Shown here: one piece after another, positions 8,916 to 19,858 of the stretch | Layout: every line of letters begins with the position of its first letter | How positions within the stretch are numbered: position 1 is the first letter of the stretch | Origin: Syntrophaceae bacterium | GTDB lineage: Bacteria; Desulfobacterota; Syntrophia; Syntrophales; UBA2185 | Length of the DNA: 56,099 bases | Direction of reading: 5' to 3' | Assembly: GCA_003153775.1 (NCBI GenBank) | Contig: PMBI01000044.1 | Coordinates: 31,176-87,274, forward strand | The notes under the pieces: generated by a model | What the model was told of the DNA's origin: nothing | Seen by the model: the letters and a program-made list of their open reading frames with translations, nothing else | Databases searched by the model: none | Program-made: the position numbers and the translations under genes

Positions 8916-8990
8916 CTATTCAAAGAATTTTCCTTTTAGCATACTTGTGGAGACATAGCAAGACCCGCAACCCCCATACGGGCATGGCAA
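8916..8990 (-). CDS. Possible cysteine-rich mini-ORF (24 codons) upstream of moaA
   Basis: From TTG at 8988-8990 the frame reads MPCPYGGCGSCYVSTSMLKG and then KFFE before a stop at 8916-8918, 31 bases before the moaA ATG. AAGGA lies 4 bases before the TTG. The three cysteines (CX4CX2C) sit in a glycine-rich loop like those that bind iron-sulfur clusters or zinc. It may be a leader peptide, a small metalloprotein, the tail of a lost gene, or chance. I recognise no family. Its end overlaps the alternative TTG start of moaA by a few bases, which would allow translational coupling. Confidence 0.25.
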   Translation of the reverse strand: MPCPYGGCGSCYVSTSMLKGKFFE

Positions 8991-9021
8991 ATCTTCCTTG
9001 ACACCGGTCTATTTCTCTATT

Positions 9022-9035
9022 AGAAGTCAACTTCT
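9022..9035. promoter_or_regulatory. Inverted repeat AGAAGT-CA-ACTTCT between moaA and greA
   Basis: Two perfect 6-base arms around a 2-base centre, placed between divergent moaA and greA about 60 bases before the greA start. On the minus strand it contains TTGACT, a possible minus-35 for moaA. It could be an operator; no regulator is encoded nearby. Confidence 0.3.
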
Positions 9036-9092
9036 GTTTCTATCGTTTGTGATCGTGGCGCTTACACACGCGCACAGGATCAGGGAGAAGAT

Positions 9093-9575
9093 ATGGCAAA
9101 AATGCCGATTACGAAAGCCGGATACGAAAAACTGAAGAAGGAACTGGAATATATAAAGACAGTTTCGCTGCCCGAAAATATTCGGGACATCGAAATAGCG
9201 AGGGCGCACGGAGACATAACGGAGAATGCGGAATTTGCCGCGGCCAAGGAAAGGCAGTCTTTTTTGCAGGGCAGGATTGCGGAGCTCGAAAATAATCTCG
9301 CCACGTCATATGTTGTGAGCCTCGATGGTTTAACATCGGACAAGATAGTCTTTGGATCGATTGTTACTTTGGAAGACACGAATACGGGGAGCCGCATAAC
9401 CTATCAGCTCGTAGGTCCCTTCGAGTCGGATCTCAAAGAGAATAAGATTTCCGTGACCTCACCTATAGGTAAGGCGCTGATCGGGAAGGCTGCGGGTGAC
9501 GAAGTCAGCGTTAAGACGCCTGGCGGCACACGCGAATTTGAGATAACGGATATCTGCGTTGTCGCGAAAAAATAA
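9093..9575 (+). CDS. greA: Transcription elongation factor GreA
   Basis: GreA enters the RNA polymerase secondary channel and stimulates cleavage of backtracked RNA. The 160-residue length is typical. The N-terminal coiled coil (about 1-80) carries the acidic tip motif in ARAHGDITENAEF, followed by AAKERQSFLQGRI. The C-terminal FKBP-like domain has VTLED, SPIGKALIGKAAGDEVSVKTPGG. The start ATG follows an AGGGAGAAG ribosome site. It is monocistronic, with a terminator immediately after. Confidence 0.96.
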   Translation: MAKMPITKAGYEKLKKELEYIKTVSLPENIRDIEIARAHGDITENAEFAAAKERQSFLQGRIAELENNLATSYVVSLDGLTSDKIVFGSIVTLEDTNTGSRITYQLVGPFESDLKENKISVTSPIGKALIGKAAGDEVSVKTPGGTREFEITDICVVAKK

Positions 9576-9602
9576 TAGCGCAGGTATTATAAGAACAGAA
9601 AA

Positions 9603-9636
9603 GCCAGGAGTGCAAATGTCAACCCCTGGCTTTCTT
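9603..9636. terminator. Terminator between greA and atpC
   Basis: GCCAGGAGT and ACCCCTGGC pair with one mismatch around a 10-base loop, followed by TTTCTT. A-rich sequence on the left side gives a T-rich run on the other strand, so it may serve both convergent genes. Confidence 0.7.
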
Positions 9637-9656
9637 CATTTGTATCTACTTGCGTT

Positions 9657-10067
9657 CTAAGCGTGCTTATCGGCTACGCTGATCCTCGTAATTGCCCTGG
9701 CGAGGGCAGCTCTCATCAGTTCGTATTCCACATCTTCCTTGGGCAGCTTGGACAGCTTTGCTTCGGCATTGTCTTTTGCTTTTTTTGCTCGTTCTTTGTC
9801 GATCGCGTCAGCCCTTTCCGCAGTTTCCACGAGGATTGTAACTTTGCCTGTCGTGACTTCGGTATAGCCGGTATTCACGGCGTAGTATGTTTTTTTGCCG
9901 TCTTTCGTAAAATTCAACTCACCGACATCAATCGCACTCAGAAGCGCTGCATGGCCCCGGAGCACGCCGAACTCACCCTCGGAACCAGGTATAGTCACTT
10001 CTTCTATCTTGCCGCTGAAGGCCATTTTTTCGGGGGTAACAATTTCCAACATCAATTCGTCAGCCAT
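9657..10067 (-). CDS. atpC: ATP synthase F1 subunit epsilon
   Basis: Epsilon is part of the rotor stalk and restrains ATP hydrolysis. The 136 residues have the N-terminal beta-sandwich ([28 protein letters not shown] at about 6-45) and the C-terminal helical hairpin ([15 protein letters not shown] onward). The start is the ATG at 10065-10067; the open frame upstream overlaps atpD and is not family-like. It is the last gene of the operon. Confidence 0.95.
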   Translation of the reverse strand: MADELMLEIVTPEKMAFSGKIEEVTIPGSEGEFGVLRGHAALLSAIDVGELNFTKDGKKTYYAVNTGYTEVTTGKVTILVETAERADAIDKERAKKAKDNAEAKLSKLPKEDVEYELMRAALARAITRISVADKHA

Positions 10068-10086
10068 GTACAATCCTCCAGCCTCA

Positions 10087-11508
<1,422 letters not shown>

Positions 11509-11525
11509 CTATAATGACTAATTTA

Positions 11526-12401
11526 TCAGCTCTTCGACAGGGCTTCCGTACCGCCGACAATATCCATCAACTCGGCCGTAATGGTTGCCTGTCTCGCTTT
11601 GTTCATTCTCAACGTAAGGCTCTGGATCATCTCCTCGCAATTCTTTGTCGCGTTGTCCATGGAGACCATGCGTGCGCCGTTCTCACCGGCGGATGTCTCC
11701 AGGAGCGCCCGGAAGATCAGAACATGAACGTACATGGGAAGAAGCTTCCCCAGCAGGATTTCATCCGAGGGCTCATAGATGTAATCGATTCTCGCGGTAG
11801 GTTCTGTATCTTCATCCTTTCCGATGGGGGGCAAGGGGAATAGCCTCACGACCGCAGGCCTCTGTATGGCAATGTTCCTGAACTCGTTGTATATGACATA
11901 CAGTTCGTCATATTCCGCCTGCATGAAAGGGGGAATGATATCGTCGGAAATTTTTACGGCGAGGGTTATATCGAATTTGCCAAAGACGTCAGACCAATCT
12001 TTAGCGAGCTTCACTTTTTTTCGGAAATAATCTCTCCCTTTCCTTCCGACGGCAATCAATTGCACCTCTTTGCCTTCGGCAATCTTCTCCCGGACGAATC
12101 TCTCCGCGGCCTTAATCAAATTGGTATTGAAACCACCGCACAAGCCTCTGTCAGAGGTCATGATGATAACCCTTATTCTCTTCGGGTCCCTGACAGCGAG
12201 CAGGGGGTGGGTTTCAGGGTCTACACGGAGCGCCAGGCTGGTAAGCACATCCATGAACCTCAGTGCATAAGGACGAAAATTCTCCATCCTCAACTGGGCA
12301 GCTTTGAGTTTCGAGGCAGCCACCATATTCATGGCCCGGGTGATCTGCTTCGTTTTCGAAACCGCGACAATCTTTCTTCTGATATCCTTTAATGAAGCCA
12401 T
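11526..12401 (-). CDS. atpG: ATP synthase F1 subunit gamma
   Basis: The central shaft of the rotor, 291 residues. Both terminal helices that form the coiled-coil axle are present: MASLKDIRRKIVAVSKTKQIT with AMNMVAASKLKAAQ at the start, and RMVSMDNATKNCEEMI with LRMNKARQATITAELMDIV at the end. The SDRGLCGGFNTNLI segment (about 84-97) is the conserved core. It is followed by atpD in the operon. Confidence 0.97.
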   Translation of the reverse strand: MASLKDIRRKIVAVSKTKQITRAMNMVAASKLKAAQLRMENFRPYALRFMDVLTSLALRVDPETHPLLAVRDPKRIRVIIMTSDRGLCGGFNTNLIKAAERFVREKIAEGKEVQLIAVGRKGRDYFRKKVKLAKDWSDVFGKFDITLAVKISDDIIPPFMQAEYDELYVIYNEFRNIAIQRPAVVRLFPLPPIGKDEDTEPTARIDYIYEPSDEILLGKLLPMYVHVLIFRALLETSAGENGARMVSMDNATKNCEEMIQSLTLRMNKARQATITAELMDIVGGTEALSKS

Positions 12402-12455
12402 TAACGCTCCCTTTTCTCTTTACGTGCTCTATTTCGTAAGATGTCTTCCGATTCT

Positions 12456-13970
12456 TTACGCCGTGACAAAAACAGTTTCAAACTCCGTCAATACGTCTTT
12501 CATCTTTTTCTCGAGGTCTGCGTTGATCTCCTTTTTCTCCTCAACCTCCCGGTTGACTTCGGGGTATTTACTGGCAATGAAGCTCAGGAGCTGAGGCTCG
12601 TATTCCTTCAGTTTGTCCACCGGGTATTTGTCCAGAAAGCCCCTGGTGCCTGCAAAGAGGATGGCAACCTGCTGCGCCAGAGTCCTGGGTTCGAACTGGG
12701 GCTGCTTCAATATCTCTACCAGACGCACGCCTCTTTCCAACTGCGCCTGCGTTCCCTTATCGAGATCGCTTCCGAACTGGGCAAACGCCGCAAGTTCACG
12801 ATACTGGGCGAGTTCAAGTTTCAGCCTCCCCGCCACCTGTTTCATCGCCTTGACCTGGGCTGCGCCGCCGACTCGCGAAACCGACAGACCCACGTTAATT
12901 GCCGGTCTGATACCGGAGAAGAACAGACTCGGTTCGAGATAAACCTGACCGTCCGTGATGGAAATAACGTTTGTCGGGATGTAAGCAGAGACGTCGCCTG
13001 CCTGGGTCTCAATTATGGGAAGGGCTGTAAGGGAGCCGCCGCCGAGGTCCTCGCTCACGCGGGCGGCGCGCTCGAGTAATCGGGAATGGTTATAGAAAAT
13101 ATCTCCCGGGAAGGCTTCACGTCCGGGGGGTCTTCTCAGAAGCAGCGATATCTGGCGGTAAGCGACGGCCTGTTTGGAAAGGTCGTCGTAGATGATCAGG
13201 GCGTCCTGTTTCCTGTCCCGGAAATATTCGCCGATACTGCAACCGGAGTAGGCTGCGATGTATTGCAGGGTCGCCGGATCGCTCGCGCATGCCGCGATGA
13301 CACAGGTATAAGACATGGCGCCGTTCTTGCGGAGGTTTTCCACCACCTGGGCCACTGTTGACTTTTTCTGGCCGATGGCGACATAGATGCACTTAACGCC
13401 GGTATCCTTCTGCCTGATGATGGAATCCACGCAGATCGCGGTCTTTCCGATCTGCCTGTCGCCGATGATAAGCTCTCTCTGACCCCTGCCGATGGGCGTC
13501 ATGGCATCGATAGCCTTGATGCCGGTATACATGGGCGTGTTGACTGGCTGGCGCTGAACGACGCCGGGGGCGATCATCTCTATTCTGCGGAACTCGGTGG
13601 ACTCAATGGGACCCTTGCCGTCAATCGGTGCGCCGGTGCCATCAATTACCCGGCCGAGCACAGCCTCTCCCACGGGAACCTGGGCGATCCTGCCCGTTCT
13701 CTTTACAATATCCCCCTCTTTAATATGTGTAACCTCTCCCAGGACGGCAACGCCGACATTGTCGGTTTCCAGGTTGAGAACCATGCCGAGGATCCCTCCC
13801 GGGAACTCCAGCAATTCCATGGCCATCGCATTTTCCACACCGTAAACCCTGGCAATACCGTCTCCCACAGACAGGACAGTTCCAACTTCACTTACGTCCA
13901 GTTTCTTCTCATAGTCTCTGATCTGTTTGGAGATGATGTCGCTTATTTCTTCTGCCCTGATTTTCTCCAT
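12456..13970 (-). CDS. atpA: ATP synthase F1 subunit alpha
   Basis: The non-catalytic nucleotide-binding subunit, 504 residues. It has the N-terminal crown ([18 protein letters not shown] at 32-49), Walker A GDRQIGKT (170-177), the [32 protein letters not shown] region, written here only as its DDLSKQA and PPGREA cores, and the [10 protein letters not shown] segment. It lies between atpH (3 bases upstream) and atpG (54 bases downstream). Confidence 0.98.
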   Translation of the reverse strand: MEKIRAEEISDIISKQIRDYEKKLDVSEVGTVLSVGDGIARVYGVENAMAMELLEFPGGILGMVLNLETDNVGVAVLGEVTHIKEGDIVKRTGRIAQVPVGEAVLGRVIDGTGAPIDGKGPIESTEFRRIEMIAPGVVQRQPVNTPMYTGIKAIDAMTPIGRGQRELIIGDRQIGKTAICVDSIIRQKDTGVKCIYVAIGQKKSTVAQVVENLRKNGAMSYTCVIAACASDPATLQYIAAYSGCSIGEYFRDRKQDALIIYDDLSKQAVAYRQISLLLRRPPGREAFPGDIFYNHSRLLERAARVSEDLGGGSLTALPIIETQAGDVSAYIPTNVISITDGQVYLEPSLFFSGIRPAINVGLSVSRVGGAAQVKAMKQVAGRLKLELAQYRELAAFAQFGSDLDKGTQAQLERGVRLVEILKQPQFEPRTLAQQVAILFAGTRGFLDKYPVDKLKEYEPQLLSFIASKYPEVNREVEEKKEINADLEKKMKDVLTEFETVFVTA

Positions 13971-13973
13971 GTT

Positions 13974-14519
13974 CTATATTTCCTCCCCTAAGAGATTCCT
14001 GATATTGTGCAGTTGAGTCTTAATGCTTCCATCATACATCGTATCACCTACGCCTACGACAATGCCGCCCAACAATGATGCATCTTCCGAAACAACCATC
14101 TCCACTTTTCTGCCCGTTATTTCCTCCATGCGCTTCTGAAGCTTTTCGGAAAGTTCAGTAGATAAAGGGAAGGCGGTCTTGACATCAACCCTGATTGTCT
14201 TTAAGGCATCGTCCATAAATTTCCGGTAACAGCTTTCTATATCGGGAAGAATACCTATTCTTCGCTTGTCAACGAGGAGTTTCAGAAAATTTGCCGTTAT
14301 GACGGATATATTGATTTTGGCGAGAACCGAATCCACAACGGCCCTTTTTTCCGCGTGGTCAAAAACAGGGTTCAACAATAGTTCCCGCAAATCCTTATTC
14401 TCTTTGACAACGGAAGAAAAGAGCGTCAATTCGGTGTAGTACTTTTCATAAAGCCCGTCATCCCTGGCTATGTCAAAAAACGCCTTTGCATAACGCTTTG
14501 CGATATTGCTGCTGCTCAA
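13974..14519 (-). CDS. atpH: ATP synthase F1 subunit delta
   Basis: Delta joins the peripheral stalk to the top of F1. The 181 residues have the typical N-terminal helical bundle (IAKRYAKAFFDIA near residue 5) and the C-terminal KLQKRMEEITGRKVEM and LLGGIVVGVGDTMYDGSIK segments. Its start overlaps the atpF stop by 4 bases, so the two are translationally coupled. It is followed closely by atpA. Confidence 0.95.
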   Translation of the reverse strand: MSSSNIAKRYAKAFFDIARDDGLYEKYYTELTLFSSVVKENKDLRELLLNPVFDHAEKRAVVDSVLAKINISVITANFLKLLVDKRRIGILPDIESCYRKFMDDALKTIRVDVKTAFPLSTELSEKLQKRMEEITGRKVEMVVSEDASLLGGIVVGVGDTMYDGSIKTQLHNIRNLLGEEI

Positions 14520-15127
14520 TTTTTTTTCACCACCTTATCGAGATAGTCTTTCACCATGTTCTCGTGAAGCCCCTGGTTTATATTCTTCTTCAGAAGCTCT
14601 TCTGCCATTGCCACGGAGAGCTCCGCGGCTTCCGACCTCAACTGATTTCTGGCAGCCTTAAGTTCCTGTTCCATTCTCGCCTGTGTATCTTCTATCATCT
14701 TCGCGGCGGCCTTTTTGGCGTCTTCGATTATCTTTTCTTTTTCTGTCAATCCCTGGGCCTTTATCATCTCGAAGATGCCCGTTATTTCCTCAGTGGCCTT
14801 ATCAAGCCTCAGGGAGTATTCCTTGAATTTCTTCTCCGTTTCATCCTTTTCAGTTATTTTCTCTTCGATGCCGGCCTTGATATTGTGGCGCCTGTCGACG
14901 AAGAACTCCTTGATTTTCTTTGCAGCAGCCCAGTAAAGGAACCCGACCAGAATTACAAAATCAAATATCCTCCAGGCGAAATCAATCCAGAGCTTCACAG
15001 TGTCTTCGTGACCTCCGCCTTCCGAGGCATATGCAATGGCAGAGGTGAGAACGAAGGTCAGCATTGATAAAAGGAAATAGCGTAAATAAGATCGACTGAA
15101 TAGCTCCCTCGAAAACCTTTTCATCAT
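14516..15127 (-). CDS. atpF: ATP synthase F0 subunit b
   Basis: The peripheral stalk subunit, 203 residues and longer than the usual 155-170 because of an N-terminal hydrophobic leader (about 15-35, ending AYASEGG) that looks like a cleavable signal. The membrane anchor follows (FAWRIFDFVILVGFLYWAA, about 50-68), then a long charged helix to the end. Such extended b subunits occur in delta-group bacteria. Start and stop overlap atpX and atpH by 4 bases each. Confidence 0.93.
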   Translation of the reverse strand: MMKRFSRELFSRSYLRYFLLSMLTFVLTSAIAYASEGGGHEDTVKLWIDFAWRIFDFVILVGFLYWAAAKKIKEFFVDRRHNIKAGIEEKITEKDETEKKFKEYSLRLDKATEEITGIFEMIKAQGLTEKEKIIEDAKKAAAKMIEDTQARMEQELKAARNQLRSEAAELSVAMAEELLKKNINQGLHENMVKDYLDKVVKKN

Positions 15128-15552
15128 CGGGGACTCCTTCCCAACAATTTCTCGGCAATCTCAACTGATATTTTCTGCGACTGACCGCTAAGAACGCTTC
15201 TGGCCTCGGAGACTTCCTTGTTCATCTCACCGTGAAACTGTTCCATCATTCCCGGGATCTCGCTTCTTGCGGCCTCGATGAGGCCCTTTGCCTGGTCAGC
15301 CCCTTCCTTGATGATCTCGGTCTTCTTCTCCAAAGCGTCCGTCTTTGCCTGACGAAGCTTCTCCTCATACGCCGCCATTCTTTCCTCGACGGATTGATTG
15401 AGGCGCTTTATCTCTTCTTCAGTGTCCTGTGCTTGTTTCTTTCTTCTGTCGATTATGCCCAGGATCGGCTTGTAGAGGAGGATGTTAAGGATAACAATCA
15501 AGATAAGGAAGTTAACCATCTGGATTAACATTGTATAATCGATTTTAATCAC
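15124..15552 (-). CDS. atpX: ATP synthase F0 subunit b' (second peripheral stalk subunit)
   Basis: The 142-residue b-type subunit has one N-terminal membrane helix (MLIQMVNFLILIVILNILLY, about 8-27), the conserved KPILGIIDRRKK junction and a long coiled coil. With atpF it gives a b/b' heterodimeric stalk, as in phototrophs and deltaproteobacteria. The start is GTG at 15550-15552 with GAGG 7 bases before. It is the first gene of the operon; no atpI, atpB or atpE precedes it, so subunits a and c must be encoded elsewhere. Confidence 0.93.
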   Translation of the reverse strand: MIKIDYTMLIQMVNFLILIVILNILLYKPILGIIDRRKKQAQDTEEEIKRLNQSVEERMAAYEEKLRQAKTDALEKKTEIIKEGADQAKGLIEAARSEIPGMMEQFHGEMNKEVSEARSVLSGQSQKISVEIAEKLLGRSPR

Positions 15553-15766
15553 TATTTTGCCTCACACTAAAATTGCTTTGAAGTTCAAAAAAACCCGTGA
15601 AAGGTATAGACTCCTGCCAGAGGTCTTCTTCAGTTTAACCTTTTCTTGATTCCAAATAGCTTATGACGGTTCTTTTCTTGAGAAATGTTTCATGAAATAA
15701 AGCGATATGAACTGAGTACACGAGTAACCTCAAGAACCCCCAAAGATGCTTGTAAAAATCGCGGTC

Positions 15767-15795
15767 TTCTAATCACAACCGTGGGTTAAAGTCAA
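15767..15795 (-). promoter_or_regulatory. Putative promoter of the ATP synthase operon
   Basis: On the minus strand: TTGACT, 17 bases, TTAGAA, with TGA before the minus-10 hexamer as in extended minus-10 promoters. It lies about 215 bases before atpX, leaving a long leader without an obvious riboswitch. Confidence 0.45.
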
Positions 15796-15834
15796 GTACT
15801 TTTTGGGTGAATGCGGTTTTGTCCGGCCGGGATG

Positions 15835-16233
15835 TCACTCTTCCGCATTTAATGCTTTGGATTTGCTGTTGACTTTGTATTTTTCCGACTTGCTGCTCTC
15901 CATTCTCGATGTTCCTTCGAAAACGGCGCCTTCCTTTATTATGAATCGCGGTGCTTTTACATTCCCGAGAACTCTTCCCGGTGGATAGATTTCGATCCTT
16001 TCCTTGCATTCGATCTGTCCGTGCACATCGCCGCTGATTATGACGGTTGCGACATTTATATCCGCTTCTATGTGTGCGCCATCACCCACGACCAAGGTTC
16101 CCTCACCGAATATCTCACCGTTGAAGTCACCGTCTATGCGGACAGCTCCATTGAATATCAATTTTCCGGTAAATTCTGCGCCTTTTCCGAGAAAGGCCTT
16201 GATTTCTTCATCTTTCTTCTTCTTGCTGAACAT
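15835..16233 (-). CDS. Bactofilin (polymer-forming cytoskeletal protein)
   Basis: The 132-residue protein has the bactofilin right-handed beta-helix core (about 15-105), marked by IDGDFNGEIFGEGTLVVGDGA, read here through its GTLVVG and VRIDGDF turns, then ADINVATVIISGDVHG and IYPPGRVLGNVKAPRFIIKEGA. Short disordered tails flank it. Bactofilins polymerise without nucleotide and often organise cell-wall enzymes. The gene sits directly downstream of the mre/mrd/rod block on the same strand, which supports a cell-shape role. Confidence 0.92.
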   Translation of the reverse strand: MFSKKKKDEEIKAFLGKGAEFTGKLIFNGAVRIDGDFNGEIFGEGTLVVGDGAHIEADINVATVIISGDVHGQIECKERIEIYPPGRVLGNVKAPRFIIKEGAVFEGTSRMESSKSEKYKVNSKSKALNAEE

Positions 16234-16324
16234 CGATCTGCCCCCAGTCTTTGGCGCTTTCCTGTCCTGATGACTTCGTTGATATCAAGACCAATGACAA
16301 ATAAATTTTACTCTCCCGCACATA

Positions 16325-17434
16325 TTATGGATAGAGGATAAACCGTCTCATGCTGACATTTAACAACAAGCCCATGGCCGCCATGAGAACGACCATTGAC
16401 GAGCCGCCATAACTTAAGAAGGGCAGCGGGATGCCGACAACGGGAAGCATGCCCAGCACCATTCCGACATTAATGAACACCTCCCAGAATACAAGCATTG
16501 TTATGCCGAACGATATGAGCATTCCCAAGAGATCCCGAGAATGCATGGCAATTTTCATGCACCACAGTATGAGTATGAGAAACATGGCGACAAGGACAAC
16601 TCCCCCGATAAAGCCCCATTCCTCCGCAAAAACGGAGAACACAAAATCAGTCTGCTGTACCGGCAAAAATTTCAACTGAGTCTGGGTTCCCTTCAGGTAG
16701 CCCTTGCCAAAGATGCCTCCTGAACCGACGGCAATTATGGATTGAAGGATATGATAACCCGATCCCAAGGGATCATTTTCCGGATTGAAAAATGTCATGA
16801 CCCTTTCCTTCTGGTAATCCCTCAAGAACAGCCACGACAAAGGTATCAGTATCATTCCTCCGGTGCAGGCCAAGATCAGTGATTTCCATTCTATGCCGAT
16901 GAAAAAAGTTATCGACAGTATAAGAAACATAAGGATCAAAGCGGTGCCGAGATCAGGCTGCTTCAAAATAAAAAGAAAAGGGACCACCACGATAAGAAAC
17001 GGTATATAGAGCTCTCTCAGCTTGTAGCGTCCTTCTATGATATGGTCGTCGAAATATTTCGCCAGGGCAATAATAATCGAGAGCTTTACCAGCTCCGAAG
17101 GCTGGAAGAAGAATCCTCCCAAGATGATCCACCGCTGGGAACCGTGGGTGGCATATCCATACAGCGATACCAGGACCAGCAGCAGAACAGAGGCAGCGTA
17201 GATTACGTAGGCAAACCGGCAGATGAATCTGTAATCAAAACATATGATGATCCCCATTAATGCAAGGCCGATGAATATCCATTGCGTTTGTTTCAGATAA
17301 AGGGTCTCCTGCCTGAAATTGTCCAGGCTGTAGCCGGCGCTGTAGATATTCAAAAGACCGACCAGACTGATCGCCAGTATGAGAAAGAGCAGCGTCCAAT
17401 CAAAATTGAAAAGTAGCCGGCGATCGATTTTCAT
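16325..17434 (-). CDS. rodA: Peptidoglycan glycosyltransferase RodA
   Basis: This SEDS-family polymerase builds glycan strands for cell elongation with PBP2. The 369 residues hold about ten membrane helices. Family landmarks are the RWIILGGFFFQPSEL segment near 97-111, KQPDLGTALI near 158-167, and GIPLPFLSYGGSSM near 338-351. The start overlaps the mrdA stop by 4 bases, so polymerase and transpeptidase are translationally coupled. Confidence 0.96.
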   Translation of the reverse strand: MKIDRRLLFNFDWTLLFLILAISLVGLLNIYSAGYSLDNFRQETLYLKQTQWIFIGLALMGIIICFDYRFICRFAYVIYAASVLLLVLVSLYGYATHGSQRWIILGGFFFQPSELVKLSIIIALAKYFDDHIIEGRYKLRELYIPFLIVVVPFLFILKQPDLGTALILMFLILSITFFIGIEWKSLILACTGGMILIPLSWLFLRDYQKERVMTFFNPENDPLGSGYHILQSIIAVGSGGIFGKGYLKGTQTQLKFLPVQQTDFVFSVFAEEWGFIGGVVLVAMFLILILWCMKIAMHSRDLLGMLISFGITMLVFWEVFINVGMVLGMLPVVGIPLPFLSYGGSSMVVLMAAMGLLLNVSMRRFILYP

Positions 17435-19329
17435 CTGTTGTTACCTGCCTGCGATTTCTGGCTGACGGTCAGAGGCGGCTGACTCTTCTTATTTGCGGAA
17501 TTCTTACCCTCAAAGTAGGCATCGATTATCTTCCTTGCTATGGGAGCGGCTGCGGAGCCCCCATGGCCGGCATGCTCCATGATAACGGCGATAGCTATTT
17601 CCGGATTCTCATAAGGTGCGTAGCACACAAAAAGGGCGTGATCCCCGTGTTTTGAAGCAATATATTTCCTTCTGCGGCTCTTTTCATCCGGCAGGCTTAC
17701 AACCTGGGCGGTGCCTGTTTTCCCAGAGACGTCCTCTTCCCTTCTCTTCAGCGCGTGACCCGTTCCCCCTCCTTCATTTACCACACCCCATAGACCGTAC
17801 TTCAAAATCTCAATGTTCTTCTCGCTGAGACCTATGCTGCCTTTTTGCTGAGGTTCAAATGCCTTTAGTACCCGGCCATCGGCAGTTTCGATGCGCTTTA
17901 CGAGTCGGGGCTGGTAGATAGTTCCTCCGTTGGCTAATGAGGCATAGGCGTTCACCAACTGAATAGGCGTTACAAGATTGAAGCCTTGCCCGATGGAGAG
18001 CGATATTGTTTCACCCAACTGCCATGTTTCTTTGAATCTCTGCTGTTTCCACTGTCTGGTCGGGATGAGGCCGCTCTTTTCCCGGGGAAGATCGATTCCC
18101 GTTGGCTGGCCCAGACCGAATCTGCGGGCATACTCGGCCAGTTTGTCAACGCCGACAAGCTTGCCCACATTGTAGAAATATACGTCGCAGGATTCGACGA
18201 TCGCGCGATGCAGATTGACCCTGCCGTGTCCGTGCTTCTGCCAGCACTTGAATGTCCTGTTGCCGAACTGAAACGATCCGTTGCAGTTGAACGCCGTATC
18301 CGGCGTGATCAATCCCTCTTCCAGGGCCGCGGCCGCCACAATGAGCTTGTACGTGGATCCGGGAGGATATTGACCGGCAATTGCCCTGTTTCCCATGGGG
18401 TGTGATGAATCATTTGAGAGATCATCCCAATCTTCCGCAGAGATTCCTCCGTTGAACAGGTTCGGATCAAAAGCCGGCGAGCTTGCAAGTGCAAGGACGG
18501 CGCCGTCTCGGGGATCAATGACAACAACAGACCCGGCTCTATCCTGGAGGGCCTCCCAGGCTACCTTCTGCAGATGGGCATCAACGGTAAGAACAACATT
18601 ATATCCGGAGACAGGTTCAATCTTGCCGATTACTTTGACCTCTTTGCCCAATACATTCACCTCGACCTGCTCAGCTCCGCTCTTGCCCTTCAGATACTGA
18701 TCTAACTGTTTCTCCAGGCCGTCTTTGCCCGTGATATCACCCACGCTGAAATCACCGGACATATCTTTTTTCAGCTCCTCGCGGCTGACTTCACCGGTAT
18801 AACCGATTATATGGGCTACCATCTCTCCATTTAAATATTGTCTGATAGGCACCACATCAATGGTTATGCCCGGCAAATCAGAGGCGTGTGTTTCCACGAT
18901 GGCAAGTTTTTCCATAGAGATGTTTTTTTCAAGTTTGACAGGCGGAAACCAGCCTCTCTTGCCCAAAGCAGGCAGGTCTGCCGAAAACGTGAGGGATCTT
19001 GTGGCGAATAATTGCCGCAATCTATATGCGGCCTCATCTATGTTCCGGTTGCGGTTGGGCACAAAAATGATGTCAAAAGATGGCTGATTATCCACCAGGA
19101 CCTGACCATTGGTGTCCAGGATCACGCCCCTCAAGGGCTTGATTTTCCGCAGGCGTACGCTATTGTTTTCCGATCTCTGTGTCAGTTCATCTCCCCTGAT
19201 TACCTGAAGATGCCACATCCTCATGATTAGAATAGCTAACATGATAGACACAATAGCAAATGCTATCTTGAATTTTTTTCTGAAATCGCCGGGTTCATGT
19301 CCGTTTAACCGGCTGTGATTCTCTGACAT
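17431..19329 (-). CDS. mrdA: Penicillin-binding protein 2 (peptidoglycan transpeptidase)
   Basis: This elongasome transpeptidase cross-links glycan made by RodA. Of 632 residues, one N-terminal membrane helix (about 21-40) anchors it, a pedestal domain follows, and the transpeptidase domain begins near 245. The catalytic SxxK is in PPGSTYKL, the SxD variant of the second motif is ESCDVYFYN (normal for PBP2), and the third motif is SGKTGTAQV. The first 35 bases overlap the end of mreD. It is followed by rodA. Confidence 0.96.
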   Translation of the reverse strand: MSENHSRLNGHEPGDFRKKFKIAFAIVSIMLAILIMRMWHLQVIRGDELTQRSENNSVRLRKIKPLRGVILDTNGQVLVDNQPSFDIIFVPNRNRNIDEAAYRLRQLFATRSLTFSADLPALGKRGWFPPVKLEKNISMEKLAIVETHASDLPGITIDVVPIRQYLNGEMVAHIIGYTGEVSREELKKDMSGDFSVGDITGKDGLEKQLDQYLKGKSGAEQVEVNVLGKEVKVIGKIEPVSGYNVVLTVDAHLQKVAWEALQDRAGSVVVIDPRDGAVLALASSPAFDPNLFNGGISAEDWDDLSNDSSHPMGNRAIAGQYPPGSTYKLIVAAAALEEGLITPDTAFNCNGSFQFGNRTFKCWQKHGHGRVNLHRAIVESCDVYFYNVGKLVGVDKLAEYARRFGLGQPTGIDLPREKSGLIPTRQWKQQRFKETWQLGETISLSIGQGFNLVTPIQLVNAYASLANGGTIYQPRLVKRIETADGRVLKAFEPQQKGSIGLSEKNIEILKYGLWGVVNEGGGTGHALKRREEDVSGKTGTAQVVSLPDEKSRRRKYIASKHGDHALFVCYAPYENPEIAIAVIMEHAGHGGSAAAPIARKIIDAYFEGKNSANKKSQPPLTVSQKSQAGNNR

Positions 19330-19807
19330 TCAGTACCGCCTCGATCCAATGGAAGGCCCCAAACAGAACAGGGCTAAGGACGCTGACAATTATTATCTGT
19401 GGTAAATAAGCTAAAATTGCGTGGGTGGAAATGGCGCCCCCGTATAACACCGGGTGGAAAAAAATGATCGTCATGCCTTCAAAAAGCGCACATACGAGGG
19501 TAAGACTCATGATCAAGAACGGCTGCCCCGGTGATATCCGGAGTGAAGCGACTTTCGAAATCAAAAATACAAGAACGTATATGAGTGTATAAAGTCCGGA
19601 AAGCGGGCACGTTAAGCAGTCGTGTATAAATCCAAGGATAAAGCTGAGGATTCCGCCTCTCAGCACGTCGAATCGGAATCCCGCATATATTACCACTATC
19701 AGGGACAGTTCCACGGCGATCTTCCCGGAGAAGACAATATCCTCAAACATCATCTGAGAAACTATGAGCGCCAAGGAAAAAAAGGGCAATGATATATAAT
19801 AGGTCAC
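19295..19807 (-). CDS. mreD: Rod shape-determining protein MreD
   Basis: A 170-residue polytopic membrane protein with five to six hydrophobic segments, fitting MreD of the elongasome. The family-like stretch GGILSFILGFIHDCL lies around 51-65. The start is GTG at 19805-19807 with AGGA about 7 bases upstream. MreD varies strongly in sequence, so position between mreC and mrdA is the main support. The 3' end overlaps mrdA by 35 bases. Confidence 0.9.
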   Translation of the reverse strand: MTYYISLPFFSLALIVSQMMFEDIVFSGKIAVELSLIVVIYAGFRFDVLRGGILSFILGFIHDCLTCPLSGLYTLIYVLVFLISKVASLRISPGQPFLIMSLTLVCALFEGMTIIFFHPVLYGGAISTHAILAYLPQIIIVSVLSPVLFGAFHWIEAVLNVRESQPVKRT

Positions 19808-19858
19808 TTCTTGTTCCTATGGCGCATCCGCACGAAGTCAAGCACGGCGACGCCTTTA

